NCBI GenBank assembly: GCA_025363015.1 | Contig: JANYEQ010000076.1 | Span: forward strand, 1 to 45,615 | Length of the DNA stretch: 45,615 nt | Direction of reading: 5' to 3' | Source: Bacteroidota bacterium | GTDB taxonomy: Bacteria > Bacteroidota > Bacteroidia > B-17B0 > Aurantibacillaceae | Shown here: positions 18,655 to 28,362 of the stretch, one piece after another | Layout of the letters: each line of letters starts with the position of its first letter | How positions within the stretch are numbered: the stretch's first letter is position 1 | Position numbers and translations under genes: made by a program | The notes under the pieces: generated by a model | Seen by the model: only the letters and a program-made list of their open reading frames with translations | What the model was told of the DNA's origin: nothing | Database searches by the model: none

Positions 18655-20865
18655 TTAATTTCCAAAATCTGATAAAAATTTAATGCGCATTAAGCGAATC
18701 TCTTCTTCGGTATAATCATTTTCGCCCAATTCTTTTAAGGCATCTTTTACGCTACTGGTTTCGCTTTCTTTAAAATAATCCATTACCTCTTCTTGTTTTT
18801 CTTCGTCTATTTCGTTTTCAATGTAGTAGTTAATATTTACTTTGGTTCCGCTCTCTACAATGGTTTCTATTTCGGTTAAAAGCTCTGGTAGTTTTAAATT
18901 TTTACTTTTTGCCATTGCTCCTAAATCAATTTTACGGTCGATGTTTTGAATGATATATACTTTTAAACCCGATTTGTTTACAACAGATTTAATAACCATA
19001 TCTACAGGTCGTTCAATTTCATTTTCTTCAACATACGCTTTTATTAAATCAATAAAAGGTTTGCCAAATTTGGTGGCTTTCCCTGCTCCCACTCCGCTAA
19101 TTTTAGTCATTTCATCCATTGTAATTGGATATTGAATGGCCATTTCTTCTAAGGATGTTTCTTGAAAAATAATATACGGCGGTAAGGCTTTTGCTTTAGC
19201 CGTTTTTTTAACTAAATCTTTAAGCATCGCAAAAAGGGTTTCGTCGGCAGCGCTACTACCACCTTTTCCGCCCGCCATATCGTCATCGTTATCGCTTTCG
19301 GCATTACTATAATCGTGGTCGCGCGTAAATTTAATACTTACGGGTTTCTTTAAAAAAGCATGTCCTTTTTCAGTAACTTTTACGGTACCATACTGCTCAA
19401 TATCTTTTGCAAAAAAACCATTTACAATGGCTTGTCGCATTATGGCTTGCCAAAATTTATCATCCTTATCATGCTCTACACCCTCGCCCCACGTTTTTAA
19501 TAAATTGTGCTTGTGCATTTTTGCATTGGCAGTAAGGTTACCCATTAAAATGTTTATGTTGTCTTTTACTTTGTGTTTCTCTTTTGATTCGATAACACTT
19601 TGTATGGCTAGTTCTAAATCTTCTTTAGCTTCAAATTTTTGTTTTGGATTACGACAGTTGTCGCACATTTCGTTACATCCTTTTTCATCATATTCCTCGC
19701 CAAAGTAATGTAAAATAAATTTACGTCGGCAACTGCTTGTTTCGGCAAACGAAGCTGTTTCAGATAACATTTGCTTTCCAATTTCTTGTTCGGCAACGGG
19801 TTTATCTTTCATAAATTTTTCCAGCTTCATAATATCGTCGTAACTATAAAATGTTACGCAATTACCTTCAGCTCCATCTCGACCAGCTCTACCAGTTTCT
19901 TGGTAATAACCTTCTAACGATTTTGGAATATCGTGATGAATAACAAAGCGTACATCGGGCTTATCTATCCCCATACCAAAGGCAATAGTGGCTACAATTA
20001 CTTTAACGTCTTCCATTAAAAAGCCATCTTGTGTTTTAGCACGTTCTTTAGCATCTAAACCTGCATGATATGGCATTGCTTTAATGCCATTAACTTGTAA
20101 GGCTTGGGCTATTTCTTCTACTTTTTTACGACTTAAGCAATAAATAATACCGCTTTTTTTACCGTTTTGTTTTACGTATTTTATAATTTCTTTAATTACG
20201 TTTTGTTTGGCTCTAACTTCGTAAAATAAATTACCGCGGTTAAATGATGACTTAAATAAGCTAGCAGTCATCATGCCTAAGTTTTTCTGAATATCTTGCT
20301 GTACTTTAGGCGTAGCTGTGGCTGTTAATGCAATAACGGGTACATTGCCTACGGCATCAATTATGGGACGTAAACGGCGGTATTCTGGCCTAAAATCATG
20401 CCCCCATTCAGATATACAATGTGCTTCATCAATTGCAAAAAACGAAATTTTAAATTCTTTAAAAAAAGTTATGTTTTCTTCTTTAGTTAATGTTTCGGGA
20501 GCAACGTATAATAATTTTGTTTTGCCCGATAGAACATCTTTTTTTACAATAGCGGTTTCGCTTTTGTTTAACGATGAATTTAAAAAATGAGCAATACCTG
20601 TTTCGTTACTAAACCCGCGTATAGCATCTACTTGATTTTTCATTAAGGCTATAAGGGGCGATACAACAATGGCTGTACCGTTGCTCATTAACGCTGGTAA
20701 TTGATAGCATAAACTTTTACCACCACCCGTTGGCATAATTACAAAAGTATCTTTGCCATTAAGTACATTTTTTATAATTTGTTCTTGACTGCCTTTAAAT
20801 TTATCAAAGCCAAAAAAACTTTTAAGGGTGTCTAATAATTCGGTGGTTTCTATTTCGGCAATCAT
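18655..20865 (-). CDS. recQ: ATP-dependent DNA helicase RecQ
   Basis: A superfamily 2 3'-5' helicase for recombination and fork repair. The 736-residue protein has Walker [20 protein letters not shown]-box [20 protein letters not shown], the helicase C-terminal ETGRAGRDG motif, a RecQ zinc-binding site ([11 protein letters not shown] ... CNEMCDNC), a winged helix, and an HRDC domain ([16 protein letters not shown] ... [13 protein letters not shown]). A C-terminal extension of about 115 residues follows the HRDC domain and is rich in acidic residues; such tails are common in the phylum. Monocistronic, ATG start. Confidence 0.96.
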   Translation of the reverse strand: MIAEIETTELLDTLKSFFGFDKFKGSQEQIIKNVLNGKDTFVIMPTGGGKSLCYQLPALMSNGTAIVVSPLIALMKNQVDAIRGFSNETGIAHFLNSSLNKSETAIVKKDVLSGKTKLLYVAPETLTKEENITFFKEFKISFFAIDEAHCISEWGHDFRPEYRRLRPIIDAVGNVPVIALTATATPKVQQDIQKNLGMMTASLFKSSFNRGNLFYEVRAKQNVIKEIIKYVKQNGKKSGIIYCLSRKKVEEIAQALQVNGIKAMPYHAGLDAKERAKTQDGFLMEDVKVIVATIAFGMGIDKPDVRFVIHHDIPKSLEGYYQETGRAGRDGAEGNCVTFYSYDDIMKLEKFMKDKPVAEQEIGKQMLSETASFAETSSCRRKFILHYFGEEYDEKGCNEMCDNCRNPKQKFEAKEDLELAIQSVIESKEKHKVKDNINILMGNLTANAKMHKHNLLKTWGEGVEHDKDDKFWQAIMRQAIVNGFFAKDIEQYGTVKVTEKGHAFLKKPVSIKFTRDHDYSNAESDNDDDMAGGKGGSSAADETLFAMLKDLVKKTAKAKALPPYIIFQETSLEEMAIQYPITMDEMTKISGVGAGKATKFGKPFIDLIKAYVEENEIERPVDMVIKSVVNKSGLKVYIIQNIDRKIDLGAMAKSKNLKLPELLTEIETIVESGTKVNINYYIENEIDEEKQEEVMDYFKESETSSVKDALKELGENDYTEEEIRLMRIKFLSDFGN

Positions 20866-21009
20866 TTTGTTAAGATATTTGAGTTAATAATTTAGTGTTG
20901 TAGTATAAAGATATACAATAATTTTTTAATGAAACAAACTAAAACAGTTAAATGTCTTTGTTTTTAGATGACTATAGTATTTTGTTAGACGAATGCTACC
21001 ATAATAAAC

Positions 21010-21042
21010 AAACACTAAAATGTTGACATTAATTTAGTGTTT
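21010..21042 (-). terminator. Possible terminator after the small membrane protein gene
   Basis: A ten-base perfect inverted repeat (AAACACTAAA / TTTAGTGTTT) with a 13-base loop, downstream of the 21076-21414 gene. It is low in G+C and has no strong U tract, so the call is weak. The rest of the gap up to recQ (20866-21009) shows nothing recognisable. Confidence 0.35.
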
Positions 21043-21075
21043 ATGTAATTTTTTAGATTATATTATGGTAAAAAA

Positions 21076-21414
21076 TTACAAATTAGCATTCATGTGCTTG
21101 TAAAATTTTAGAAAAATAATTATAGATACAATTGATATTACATTGCCAACATAAAAACTAAACCCAACTTGATTAGTAAAAATAAAAAATAATATTTTCG
21201 CAAAAAACGATATTAAATATAATTGTACGCCCCATTGCTTAAAATACCAAATACCCACACAGGCAATAAAATAAAGCGATACTAAAATACCATATACCGC
21301 TGGCATAAGCACGCCTAATTTTTTTATTTGTGGCGAAAATACTTGCGGAAAACTAAGCACCACTGATAAATAACCAATAATACAAAGAATAGATATGATG
21401 CGTGGACGTAACAA
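21076..21414 (-). CDS. Small integral membrane protein, function unknown
   Basis: The 112-residue protein is almost entirely hydrophobic, with about four membrane segments (near residues 5-22, 33-52, 58-78 and 82-103) joined by short loops, and a basic C-terminal KFYKHMNANL. I do not recognise the family; small DoxX-like or DUF2127-like proteins look similar in layout, but no motif supports either. The only possible start is TTG at 21414, with a stop two codons upstream. It stands alone, between recQ and a T9SS protein gene on the same strand, with a hairpin on each side. Confidence 0.6.
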   Translation of the reverse strand: MLRPRIISILCIIGYLSVVLSFPQVFSPQIKKLGVLMPAVYGILVSLYFIACVGIWYFKQWGVQLYLISFFAKILFFIFTNQVGFSFYVGNVISIVSIIIFLKFYKHMNANL

Positions 21415-21457
21415 TAGTTAATAGAGATTAGTATATAATAAGTACCAAATATAAAAT

Positions 21458-21494
21458 AAAAAAGCTGTTTTATATTTTATAAAACAGCTTTTTT
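21458..21494 (-). terminator. Rho-independent terminator of the T9SS type-A gene
   Basis: The perfect stem AAGCTGTTTTAT / ATAAAACAGCTT has a 5-base loop, A tract before and T tract after. It starts 17 bases beyond the stop at 21512. Confidence 0.8.
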
Positions 21495-21511
21495 AATAAA
21501 CTAAATAAATA

Positions 21512-22531
21512 TTAGTGCGATACTGTAAACTTACCGCTTGTTAATGTTAGATTGGTATTACTTTTAATAGTGTAAATATAAATACCCGATATTAATGTAC
21601 TTGTATTAAAATTTGCTTGCCCATTAGTAAATGTGAAGGTATTAATTTTTTTACCGGTTACATCAAATACATCTACAGTATGAGCTGAAGTATTAGCCGT
21701 TTTTAAAGTAATAACATTACTTGTAGGGTTTGGAAACACTACTAAATCACTAATCGTTTCAGTATTTTCGGTTAAACCTACTGGAGTTAAATAATCTGAA
21801 GCAATAGTAGCGTTAGATGCAGTACTTGCCGAACTAATAATTGGAGGTGCTACAACTGTAGAGTTAGATACTGTATAAATTGGTGCTTTACGACCTGGAA
21901 TATAAAAATTATATACATCTTGATTTAATACACCATTGCTAATAAACGCAGTTGGCACTGCAAAATTTATAGTTTGTGTTGATAAAACTCTTAATACATT
22001 TGTAAATGTTTGGCCTGGCAACATTAAGGTACCAAAACCATCGGCCACTGCTGTAGCGCTACCAGTAAACGTACCATTATTGCTTAATGCTGTTAATGTG
22101 CCACCAATTGGTGCTGTTGTTGTTGTACCAAAACTCATTGGGTATTTTGCATAATTTGCTGGAGTTGTATAAGTAATGGTTGCAGGGTTACCAGCAATAA
22201 TAATGTTACCACCATAATACTTTAAATTATTAGCATTGCTTAAATAATAAGATGATTCGCCTGTATTAGCATTTACTACAATGTTTGCAGGGTTATATAC
22301 AGCGTTTGACGAGTTTGCGCCTGTAAAAGCACTAACTGTAGAGGATAATACTACTGACGAAAAATTCCAGGTAACACCTGTACCTGCTACACCTTGACTG
22401 GTATTGGTACTGCTAATAGCTGTCATAGTGTAGGTATCGCTATTTGCTGGTGCATGGTTGGCTTGGGTTAATGTTTGGGCATTTACTGCGGCACTAATAA
22501 TTATTGAACTTAAAAGTAAAATTTTTTTCAT
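21512..22531 (-). CDS. Secreted protein with T9SS type-A sorting domain
   Basis: The 339-residue exported protein has a signal peptide (MKKILLLSSIIISAAVNAQ, residues 1-19), a Ser/Thr/Asn-rich beta body without a recognised enzymatic domain, and from about residue 263 a type-A sorting tail (VVFPNPTSNVITLK, VDVFDVTGKKINTF, LISGIYIYTIKS). The tail sends the protein through the type IX system, where it is normally cleaved and the protein attached to the cell surface or released. The frame extends to 22684, but that longer version would run through tRNA-His, so I take the ATG at 22531, which has a -7 box 24 bases upstream. Confidence 0.88.
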   Translation of the reverse strand: MKKILLLSSIIISAAVNAQTLTQANHAPANSDTYTMTAISSTNTSQGVAGTGVTWNFSSVVLSSTVSAFTGANSSNAVYNPANIVVNANTGESSYYLSNANNLKYYGGNIIIAGNPATITYTTPANYAKYPMSFGTTTTAPIGGTLTALSNNGTFTGSATAVADGFGTLMLPGQTFTNVLRVLSTQTINFAVPTAFISNGVLNQDVYNFYIPGRKAPIYTVSNSTVVAPPIISSASTASNATIASDYLTPVGLTENTETISDLVVFPNPTSNVITLKTANTSAHTVDVFDVTGKKINTFTFTNGQANFNTSTLISGIYIYTIKSNTNLTLTSGKFTVSH

Positions 22532-22554
22532 ATTTTTTTTGTTTTTGGTTTTAC

Positions 22555-22562
22555 CAAATGTA
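22555..22562 (-). promoter_or_regulatory. Likely -7 element of the T9SS type-A gene
   Basis: Reverse-strand TACATTTG fits TAnnTTTG and lies between the tRNA-His terminator and the ATG at 22531, which shows that this gene has its own promoter. Confidence 0.45.
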
Positions 22563-22609
22563 TAAATTTTTTTTGAATAAATTAAATTAAAAACGAAATG
22601 ATATAAACT

Positions 22610-22641
22610 AAAAAAGTACGCTACTGCTAGCGTACTTTTTT
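22610..22641 (-). terminator. Rho-independent terminator after tRNA-His
   Basis: A perfect 13-base stem (AAAAAGTACGCTA / TAGCGTACTTTTT) with a 4-base loop CTGC, directly adjoining the tRNA 3' end. It ends the tRNA transcript and insulates the T9SS gene. Confidence 0.85.
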
Positions 22642-22642
22642 G

Positions 22643-22717
22643 GGTAAGTAATGGGACTCGAACCCACGACCCTCGGTACCACAAACCGATGCTCTAACCA
22701 ACTGAGCTATACCTACC
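22643..22717 (-). tRNA. tRNA-His (anticodon GTG)
   Basis: A full cloverleaf on the reverse strand. The acceptor is GGTAGGTA paired with TACTTACC, in which the extra 5' G pairs with C73, the hallmark of tRNA-His. The D arm is GCTC-AGTTGGTTA-GAGC, the anticodon arm TCGGT-TTGTGGT-ACCGA (anticodon GTG), and the T arm GTGGG-TTCGAGT-CCCAT. The 3' CCA is not encoded (CAA follows), so it must be added after transcription. No integrated element is seen at its 3' end. Confidence 0.95.
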
Positions 22718-22731
22718 ATAATTTTGTATTT

Positions 22732-22770
22732 AAAAAAAACCTCATAATTACTAAAATTTGAGGTTTTTTT
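22732..22770 (-). terminator. Rho-independent terminator of the rpsF-rpsR-rplI operon
   Basis: The inverted repeat AAAAAAACCTCA / TGAGGTTTTTTT lies 16 bases after the rplI stop. On the reverse strand it ends in eight T, so it should be efficient. Confidence 0.8.
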
Positions 22771-22786
22771 AATTTCTAAATACCTT

Positions 22787-23233
22787 TTATTCAGCTATCA
22801 CTTCAAAGCTTACAGTAGCACTAATTTCTTTATACAAACGTACTTTTGCACTATATGTACCTAATTGTTTAATACTTTCTTCTGTAATTTCAATGTTTTT
22901 ACGCTCAATTGCATAACCTGCTTTAATTAAAGCCTCTGCAATTTGAATAGTAGTAACTGAGCCAAATATTTTACCGCTTTCGCCAGCTTTTGCACCTACT
23001 TTAATAGCAACTGTTGCTAATTTTTCAGCATTTGAAGTCGCTTCTTTACGTAATTTATCTTCTTTAAAGGCTTTTTGCTTTAAAATTTCGGCATGCATTT
23101 TTTTAGCACTTGGCGTAGCTAATGTAGCCATAGCCTTAGGAATTAAAAAGTTACGACCATAACCGTTTTTTACAATTACTTGATCGTCTTTGTAACCTAA
23201 TCCTTTTATATCTTGTTTTAAAATAACTTCCAT
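22787..23233 (-). CDS. rplI: 50S ribosomal protein L9
   Basis: The 148-residue protein shows the L9 N-terminal domain (MEVILKQDIKGLGYKDDQVIVKNGYGRNFLIPKAMA, listed here in part: VKNGYGRNFLIPKAMA), the long linking helix, and the C-terminal RNA-binding domain (SGKIFGSVTTIQIAEAL). It is the last gene of rpsF-rpsR-rplI and is followed by a terminator. Length matches the family. Confidence 0.97.
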   Translation of the reverse strand: MEVILKQDIKGLGYKDDQVIVKNGYGRNFLIPKAMATLATPSAKKMHAEILKQKAFKEDKLRKEATSNAEKLATVAIKVGAKAGESGKIFGSVTTIQIAEALIKAGYAIERKNIEITEESIKQLGTYSAKVRLYKEISATVSFEVIAE

Positions 23234-23264
23234 GATTTCTTTTTATTGTCTTTTGGGATAATGT

Positions 23265-23531
23265 TTATTTCATTAAATCGGCTACATAAGGCATTAACGA
23301 TAAGTGGCGAGCGCGTTTTACAGCTTGTGCTACTTTACGTTGAAATTTTAATGAAGTACCTGTTAAACGACGCGGTAACAATTTACCTTGTTCGTTTACA
23401 AATTTCAATAAAAAATCAGGGTCTTTGTAATCAATATATTTAATACCACTTTTTTGAAAGCGACAGTATTTTTTCTTTTTAACCTCGGCAGTTTGCGGGT
23501 TTAAGTATCTAATATCTTTTTGAATGCTCAT
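23265..23531 (-). CDS. rpsR: 30S ribosomal protein S18
   Basis: An 88-residue small-subunit protein that pairs with S6 on 16S rRNA. It shows [31 protein letters not shown] and [19 protein letters not shown], the S18 signature. It sits between rpsF and rplI with short gaps (26 and 31 bases), the order usual in bacteria that lack priB at this position. Confidence 0.97.
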   Translation of the reverse strand: MSIQKDIRYLNPQTAEVKKKKYCRFQKSGIKYIDYKDPDFLLKFVNEQGKLLPRRLTGTSLKFQRKVAQAVKRARHLSLMPYVADLMK

Positions 23532-23557
23532 TTTTTTAAATTTAAAAGGTTAAACCA

Positions 23558-23929
23558 TTAGGCGGTAGCGCCTTCTTTCTTTTTAGTTTTAGCTTCGGCG
23601 TATTTACCTTTGCGTTTTTCTGCGTAAGCAACAGCGTGTTTATCTAAGGCTACAGTTAAAAAACGTAAAATGCGTTCGTCGCGTTTGTAGGTTACTTCAA
23701 GGGTATTAATAATTTCTTCGCCCTCGCCAGTAAACTGTACTAAATGGTAAAAACCAGTTGTTTTCTTTTGAATTGGGTAAGCTAATTTTTTTAAGCCCCA
23801 GTTTTCTTCGTTCACTACTTTGCCTCCTAAATCAGTAATGGTTTTTTTAAACTTTTTTGCGGCCTCCTTTGCCTGATCATCAGACAAAACGGGAGTTAAA
23901 ATGAAGACCGTCTCATAATTTTTACTCAT
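23558..23929 (-). CDS. rpsF: 30S ribosomal protein S6
   Basis: The 123-residue protein begins [19 protein letters not shown] and shows the S6 fold residues [21 protein letters not shown]-like (here [15 protein letters not shown] and [10 protein letters not shown]), followed by [18 protein letters not shown] basic, Ala-rich C-terminal tail ([17 protein letters not shown]) is typical of the phylum. First gene of the S6-S18-L9 operon. I could not recognise the S6:S18 autoregulatory RNA in the short leader with confidence. Confidence 0.97.
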   Translation of the reverse strand: MSKNYETVFILTPVLSDDQAKEAAKKFKKTITDLGGKVVNEENWGLKKLAYPIQKKTTGFYHLVQFTGEGEEIINTLEVTYKRDERILRFLTVALDKHAVAYAEKRKGKYAEAKTKKKEGATA

Positions 23930-23955
23930 TGTTTATGTTTTTATAATTTGGGTTG

Positions 23956-23963
23956 CAAATATA
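23956..23963 (-). promoter_or_regulatory. Likely -7 element of the rpsF operon
   Basis: Reverse-strand TATATTTG, 26 bases before the rpsF ATG, fits TAnnTTTG. A -33 TTG is not evident. Confidence 0.45.
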
Positions 23964-24033
23964 GTTTAAATTTTGAACTAATAAAACATTTTAACCATTT
24001 ATTTTACTAATTTTAAGCACTTTAGTAAAAAAT

Positions 24034-24522
24034 ATGCAAAATAAACTTACAATTACCTCTGTATTTACTACTTATGAGTCGGTAAACGACTTAACAACTA
24101 TTGATAAAACCTTGTGCCAAAGCGCTAAAGATATTTTAAAAAATGCCTATGCTCCCTATTCTAATTTTTTTGTAGGTGCGGCTATATTATTAGAAGATGG
24201 TACTATTGTAACAGGCACCAATCAAGAAAATGCTGCTTACCCAAGTGGTTTGTGTGCCGAAAGGGTGGCTATTTTTTATGCCTCTACTATTTACCCCACA
24301 AAAAAGGTGGTTACTGTGGCGGTGGCTACTAAAAGTAACCGCCCCAACCCAAGTAGCAAGCCAGTGTCGCCATGCGGGGCTTGTAGGCAAGCCTTAAGTG
24401 AGTACGAGGTAAAGTTTAACTCCCCCATAAAAATACTAATGATGGGCGAAAATGGAGAGGTTTACGAAAGCCAATCGGTAGCTAATTTACTGCCTTTAAT
24501 GTTTAGTAGTAATAGTTTTTAA
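24034..24522 (+). CDS. cdd: Cytidine deaminase
   Basis: Converts cytidine and deoxycytidine to uridine forms in pyrimidine salvage. The 162-residue, homotetramer-type enzyme has an N-terminal extension of about 30 residues, then AYAPYSNFFVGAAI, the zinc-site and catalytic GLCAERVAIFYA (C-A-E) and the second zinc motif PCGACRQALSEY (P-C-x-x-C). It is divergent from rpsF. The 160 bases after it contain a short inverted pair (ATCCATCA / TGATGGAT) but nothing I can name. Confidence 0.95.
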   Translation: MQNKLTITSVFTTYESVNDLTTIDKTLCQSAKDILKNAYAPYSNFFVGAAILLEDGTIVTGTNQENAAYPSGLCAERVAIFYASTIYPTKKVVTVAVATKSNRPNPSSKPVSPCGACRQALSEYEVKFNSPIKILMMGENGEVYESQSVANLLPLMFSSNSF

Positions 24523-24683
24523 GCAGGTTTATCCATCACAAAGGGCTAGTTGTATTAGCAATATTAATTATAACTGCTTTAATTTTTATTATTTAGTTTA
24601 GGGAAATTTTTGCATGATGGATTTAATCCCTAAAAATTTAACCTTATACCCGTTTAAAATGCTTTTTACATTAAGGTTTAGTT

Positions 24684-27254
24684 TTAAAGTGCCATGCAAT
24701 TAATTTGTTTGCCATTACAATAAATTATATATTTTTTAGTACTGTTAAATAAATTACTTATTAAAGGAAATGCATTTGCCGTTATTGCTTTTGTATTTTG
24801 CGAATTAATATCGTTTAAAAATAATTGTTTTAATGTTTGGCTAAAAGATAGCGTTATAGAATTAATTTCATCGCTATAATAAATAGATTTTGATAATTGC
24901 TTATCATTATTTTTTTCAAAAATTAAATTACCATTAAAGTCATAGGATAATAATTGCCTGGGGCTTGTAATTAAAATATCCATGGTACGGTTATCATCTA
25001 TTAAATTAAAGCTAACTGAAGCATCTGTAATTTGATTGTTTAGTTTTTTTATTTCTTTTTTATCCGCAAACGAAATTTTATTTATCAAATTATTTTTATC
25101 ATCAACATATACTAAAAAAGTAGAATGTATAGTATTTGAAGCATCAACATAAAATGCTGAACAATTTTCGATCGTTTTATTTTTTAACCCAATACGCTCC
25201 TCTCCTTTACGGCTGTAAGTATAAATTTTCCCCATCTTATCAATTGCCACAAGGTAATCACTTAAGCCTACTTTTACATATTGAATCGGTAGCTCCACCT
25301 CATTATCTGTTACAATAGTTGTAAAACCTTGCTGCTTTATACCATATAAGGTATAATTATAAATACTTTTATTTTTACACGAAATAAATAATCGGTAATT
25401 TTTATCGTTATCGTAATCTAATAAAGATAAAGGCGCCGTAGCTTGGCTTGGCAATTTTACAGGGTATCCCTGAACGTACTTTCCATTTCTATCCATTAAA
25501 TGCAAGTAATTTTTTGTATTAAATAATAATTGTAATTTATTATTTTTAAAAATATCAACGGTGTAAATTTTAGATTGTATGGCTTCGTTAATTTTTTTTG
25601 TCCATAATTTATTTCCTTTTGCACTTATAAGATGTAAATTATTTGCATCATCTTGTATTACAATTTCGGTTTCGTTAGTTAAATGATTTGTAAATGCATA
25701 GGGTTGCTGCTGTGCCGTGGTATCTAATAGCAATGCCCATAATGCGTTTTGTTCGCTATTCGTTTGCTCTGTTTCGTAAAGCAAATTGCATCTAAATTTA
25801 AAATTAGCACTTTCGTTGCAAAGCGTATAACAAAAGTGTTGTAGGTTACTGCAATACTTTAAATCAATTGGAAAAAAAGATGTAACAGCAGCTTTATTAT
25901 TATTTAAAGCCGTGTAATAAACGTAGTTATATTCTTCAGATAATTGTTGGCTTTTGTAAGTAACAAAATTTGTGTTAAAGCTTAGATTAGTAAACTTTAA
26001 ATTATTAATTATTGAGAGTAAAGCTTCTTTAGTTGTACTAAAATATAAGCACGAATGATAAAACGCCACATAATTAGTTTCGGTATTAAAAAAGGGATAA
26101 AATAATTGTAATTTCTTTTTATTTTTTTTAAGCGTATAAATTGTTGAGTTACTGATTATTTTTGCCGAATCGCACATAAAACTAAGCTGTTCAAAGGTTT
26201 TAATACTATCTGTTATTGGTATTAAACACGTATTTTCGGTTGCAAATTTTAATTTAAAATTTACTATTTGATGGTTTATATTTTGATAAAAATCGTTTTG
26301 TACATTAAATAAAGCCGAATCGTTTACCTGTTGCCAAAAAGAGTTTAATTTATTTATTTTTATAAGTTGAGAATATGAAGTAAAACCATATGATGAAAAC
26401 TCAACGGTTGTAAACGGTAAATCTTCTATATAATTAATAGCTTGTGCGTGTTGATTGTGTAAATTAAAAAATATATTTGTGCTATCTACCGTTAATAAAC
26501 CGTTTATTTTAACTTCGTTAGGTTCAATATCTATTTTTCCAACGCTTAAGCCAATAGTGGTTAAAGCATTTAGGTTAAGATTTGTTTTTATTTTATTTTG
26601 TTGAAACGCACTATGATTAACATATATTGAAAACGAATTATTTTCTTGTAAATTATTTTTATAAGTACTAAAATTTATATTGTTTATTAACTTAGGTAAA
26701 TTAGTGCTTAAAGCATCTGCTATTAATTGCGAAGAATTAGATATAATTAAAATGCCCTCTTTTAAAGTAAATACAAAATTAGATATAGCATTAAGTTTAA
26801 ATCCATAATAATTTGCCTCTGTTTTTTTTGTGTTAAATAATTTAACAAGTTGGCTTAAAACTAAAGCTTCACTTCCTAATTGCTTAATGTTTAAAGCACT
26901 TAGCCACTCTTTATTTTGGTTATAAATAGCTAAATGTATGGTAGCATTTTCAAGTTCGTCTTTTAATAATGGGTGGTTTGTAATAATAGAATCTAAGGTT
27001 TGTAAAGTAGTAACTATAGTACTTATATCTTCTTGGGCTTTTAATTTATCTATTATTAAACTTTGAAAATTAATTTTTGTATTTAATTCGGTAAAATTAT
27101 TTGTACTTAAATATATCAAACAATTATCTGGTAAAATACTTAAAGCATCTATTTTGGGTTTTTTACTATTTTTTAACTGTGAGTAGCCCATTACAGCTGC
27201 AATTATTGCAATTGTAATAAATAGTAAAAAAAATATACGTTTGGTTAGGGTCAA
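24684..27254 (-). CDS. Large membrane-anchored protein of unknown function (DUF3352-like) with C-terminal propeller-like half
   Basis: The 856-residue protein has an N-terminal membrane anchor (TKRIFFLLFITIAIIAAVMG) followed by a long periplasmic part. The segment after the anchor (ILPDNCLIYLSTNNFTELN) resembles DUF3352-type proteins, which lack a known function. Residues from about 560 on have repeated strands of the PQQ/WD-like propeller type (NLHLISAKGNKLWTKKI, LHLMDRNGKYVQGYPVKLP, NYTLYGIKQQGF, SYDFNGNLIFEKN). No catalytic motif is visible. The frame is open to a TTG at 27305. I prefer the TTG at 27254, which places a short charged head before the anchor. It follows rnhB and is probably cotranscribed with it. 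Confidence 0.65.
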   Translation of the reverse strand: MTLTKRIFFLLFITIAIIAAVMGYSQLKNSKKPKIDALSILPDNCLIYLSTNNFTELNTKINFQSLIIDKLKAQEDISTIVTTLQTLDSIITNHPLLKDELENATIHLAIYNQNKEWLSALNIKQLGSEALVLSQLVKLFNTKKTEANYYGFKLNAISNFVFTLKEGILIISNSSQLIADALSTNLPKLINNINFSTYKNNLQENNSFSIYVNHSAFQQNKIKTNLNLNALTTIGLSVGKIDIEPNEVKINGLLTVDSTNIFFNLHNQHAQAINYIEDLPFTTVEFSSYGFTSYSQLIKINKLNSFWQQVNDSALFNVQNDFYQNINHQIVNFKLKFATENTCLIPITDSIKTFEQLSFMCDSAKIISNSTIYTLKKNKKKLQLFYPFFNTETNYVAFYHSCLYFSTTKEALLSIINNLKFTNLSFNTNFVTYKSQQLSEEYNYVYYTALNNNKAAVTSFFPIDLKYCSNLQHFCYTLCNESANFKFRCNLLYETEQTNSEQNALWALLLDTTAQQQPYAFTNHLTNETEIVIQDDANNLHLISAKGNKLWTKKINEAIQSKIYTVDIFKNNKLQLLFNTKNYLHLMDRNGKYVQGYPVKLPSQATAPLSLLDYDNDKNYRLFISCKNKSIYNYTLYGIKQQGFTTIVTDNEVELPIQYVKVGLSDYLVAIDKMGKIYTYSRKGEERIGLKNKTIENCSAFYVDASNTIHSTFLVYVDDKNNLINKISFADKKEIKKLNNQITDASVSFNLIDDNRTMDILITSPRQLLSYDFNGNLIFEKNNDKQLSKSIYYSDEINSITLSFSQTLKQLFLNDINSQNTKAITANAFPLISNLFNSTKKYIIYCNGKQINCMAL

Positions 27255-27333
27255 AAATACATTTAAAAATAAATGTTTTAGTCTTACAATAATTATAATA
27301 AACAAAGAGTTTTTAGAGTATAAATGTTTATTA

Positions 27334-27933
27334 CTACAACTCTAAACTTAACTGAGTAGCTAATAACCTAAAGCTTAGTCGATGCAATGGCGTTGTACCA
27401 AATTGCTCAATGCCTTGCCTGTGTAGTTTTGTAGGATAACCCATATTTTTTTCCCAGCCATAATTTGAATAAGTTATTGCCGCTTTTTTCATAAAATCAT
27501 CGCGATAGGTTTTTGCTAAAATACTTGCTGCTGCAATACTTAGGTATTTTGCATCTCCTTTTATAATGCATTGATGATTAATTTTTTTGTAGGGCTTAAA
27601 TCTATTACCGTCTATTAATAATAATTGGGGGTTAGTTTTTAGTTTACTAATAGCACGATGCATGGCTAAAAACGAGGCATTTAAAATGTTAATGTTATCA
27701 ATTTCAACATTATTAACTTGTCCTATCGCCCATGCTATGGCTTCTTTTTCTATGAGGGGGCGCAATTCGTAACGTCTAGTATCGGTTAGTTGTTTGCTAT
27801 CATTAAGTAGTTTGTTTTTAAAATTTTTTGGTAAAATTACAGCTGCTGCAAACACTGGTCCTGCTAAGCAGCCTCTACCCGCTTCGTCGCAACCAGCTTC
27901 AATTAACGTTTTATTAAAATATGATTTTAACAC
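27334..27933 (-). CDS. rnhB: Ribonuclease HII
   Basis: Cleaves the RNA strand of RNA:DNA hybrids and starts removal of misincorporated ribonucleotides. The 199-residue enzyme has the catalytic [21 protein letters not shown] (D-E-x-G-R-G), the third acid in [11 protein letters not shown], and the fourth in AKTYRDDFM, with [21 protein letters not shown] near the C terminus. Length matches the family. ATG start, TAG stop. Confidence 0.96.
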   Translation of the reverse strand: MLKSYFNKTLIEAGCDEAGRGCLAGPVFAAAVILPKNFKNKLLNDSKQLTDTRRYELRPLIEKEAIAWAIGQVNNVEIDNINILNASFLAMHRAISKLKTNPQLLLIDGNRFKPYKKINHQCIIKGDAKYLSIAAASILAKTYRDDFMKKAAITYSNYGWEKNMGYPTKLHRQGIEQFGTTPLHRLSFRLLATQLSLEL

Positions 27934-27985
27934 AGTTTAAAAATAGAATGCTGATTGTTATACTAAAATTGATTGTGATTAATTA

Positions 27986-28348
27986 TTATTTATTAAACAA
28001 CATTTTAAAACCTATTAAAATAATAATAGCACCAAATAGTTGTTTTACAATTTTAGTATCAATCACTACTACTGTTTTAGCCCCAAAATAACTCCCAACA
28101 ATAAACGTAATAGCCATAATGGCTGCCATTTTATAATCAATTAAACCTGCTTTGTGGTAATTATAAACGCCTAAAATACCCACCGGAAACAAAAACATAA
28201 ACAAGGTTGTGCCTTGTGCCATTTTTTGATTCATACTAAATAAATACACCAGCAAAGGCACAATAACAATACCACCACCAATGCCTATTAAGCCACTCAA
28301 AAAACCTGCTAATAAACCTATTGCTAATAAAAATAAAACTGTATTCAT
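27986..28348 (-). CDS. TauE/SafE (TSUP) family permease, half-size
   Basis: A 120-residue inner-membrane protein with four membrane segments. It carries the TSUP repeat signature GFLSGLIGIGGGIVIVPLLV at about residues 15-34 and the closing GAIIILIGFKMLF. Full-length members have about 250 residues and two such repeats, so this one should act as a dimer; half-size versions occur as functional families in this phylum. Known relatives move sulfite, taurine derivatives or other anions; the substrate here is unknown. It ends 52 bases before rnhB and starts 14 bases after the large barrel gene, on the same strand. Confidence 0.85.
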   Translation of the reverse strand: MNTVLFLLAIGLLAGFLSGLIGIGGGIVIVPLLVYLFSMNQKMAQGTTLFMFLFPVGILGVYNYHKAGLIDYKMAAIMAITFIVGSYFGAKTVVVIDTKIVKQLFGAIIILIGFKMLFNK

Positions 28349-28362
28349 AATAATTTTTAAAT

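Noticed and set aside
22532-22684. N-terminal extension of the T9SS type-A protein
   Set aside because: It would run through a good tRNA-His and its terminator; the ATG at 22531 begins a perfect signal peptide and has its own -7 box.
22643-22717. tRNA-His as an integration site
   Set aside because: Neither flank carries an integrase gene or a repeat of the tRNA 3' end; both sides are ordinary genes with terminators.
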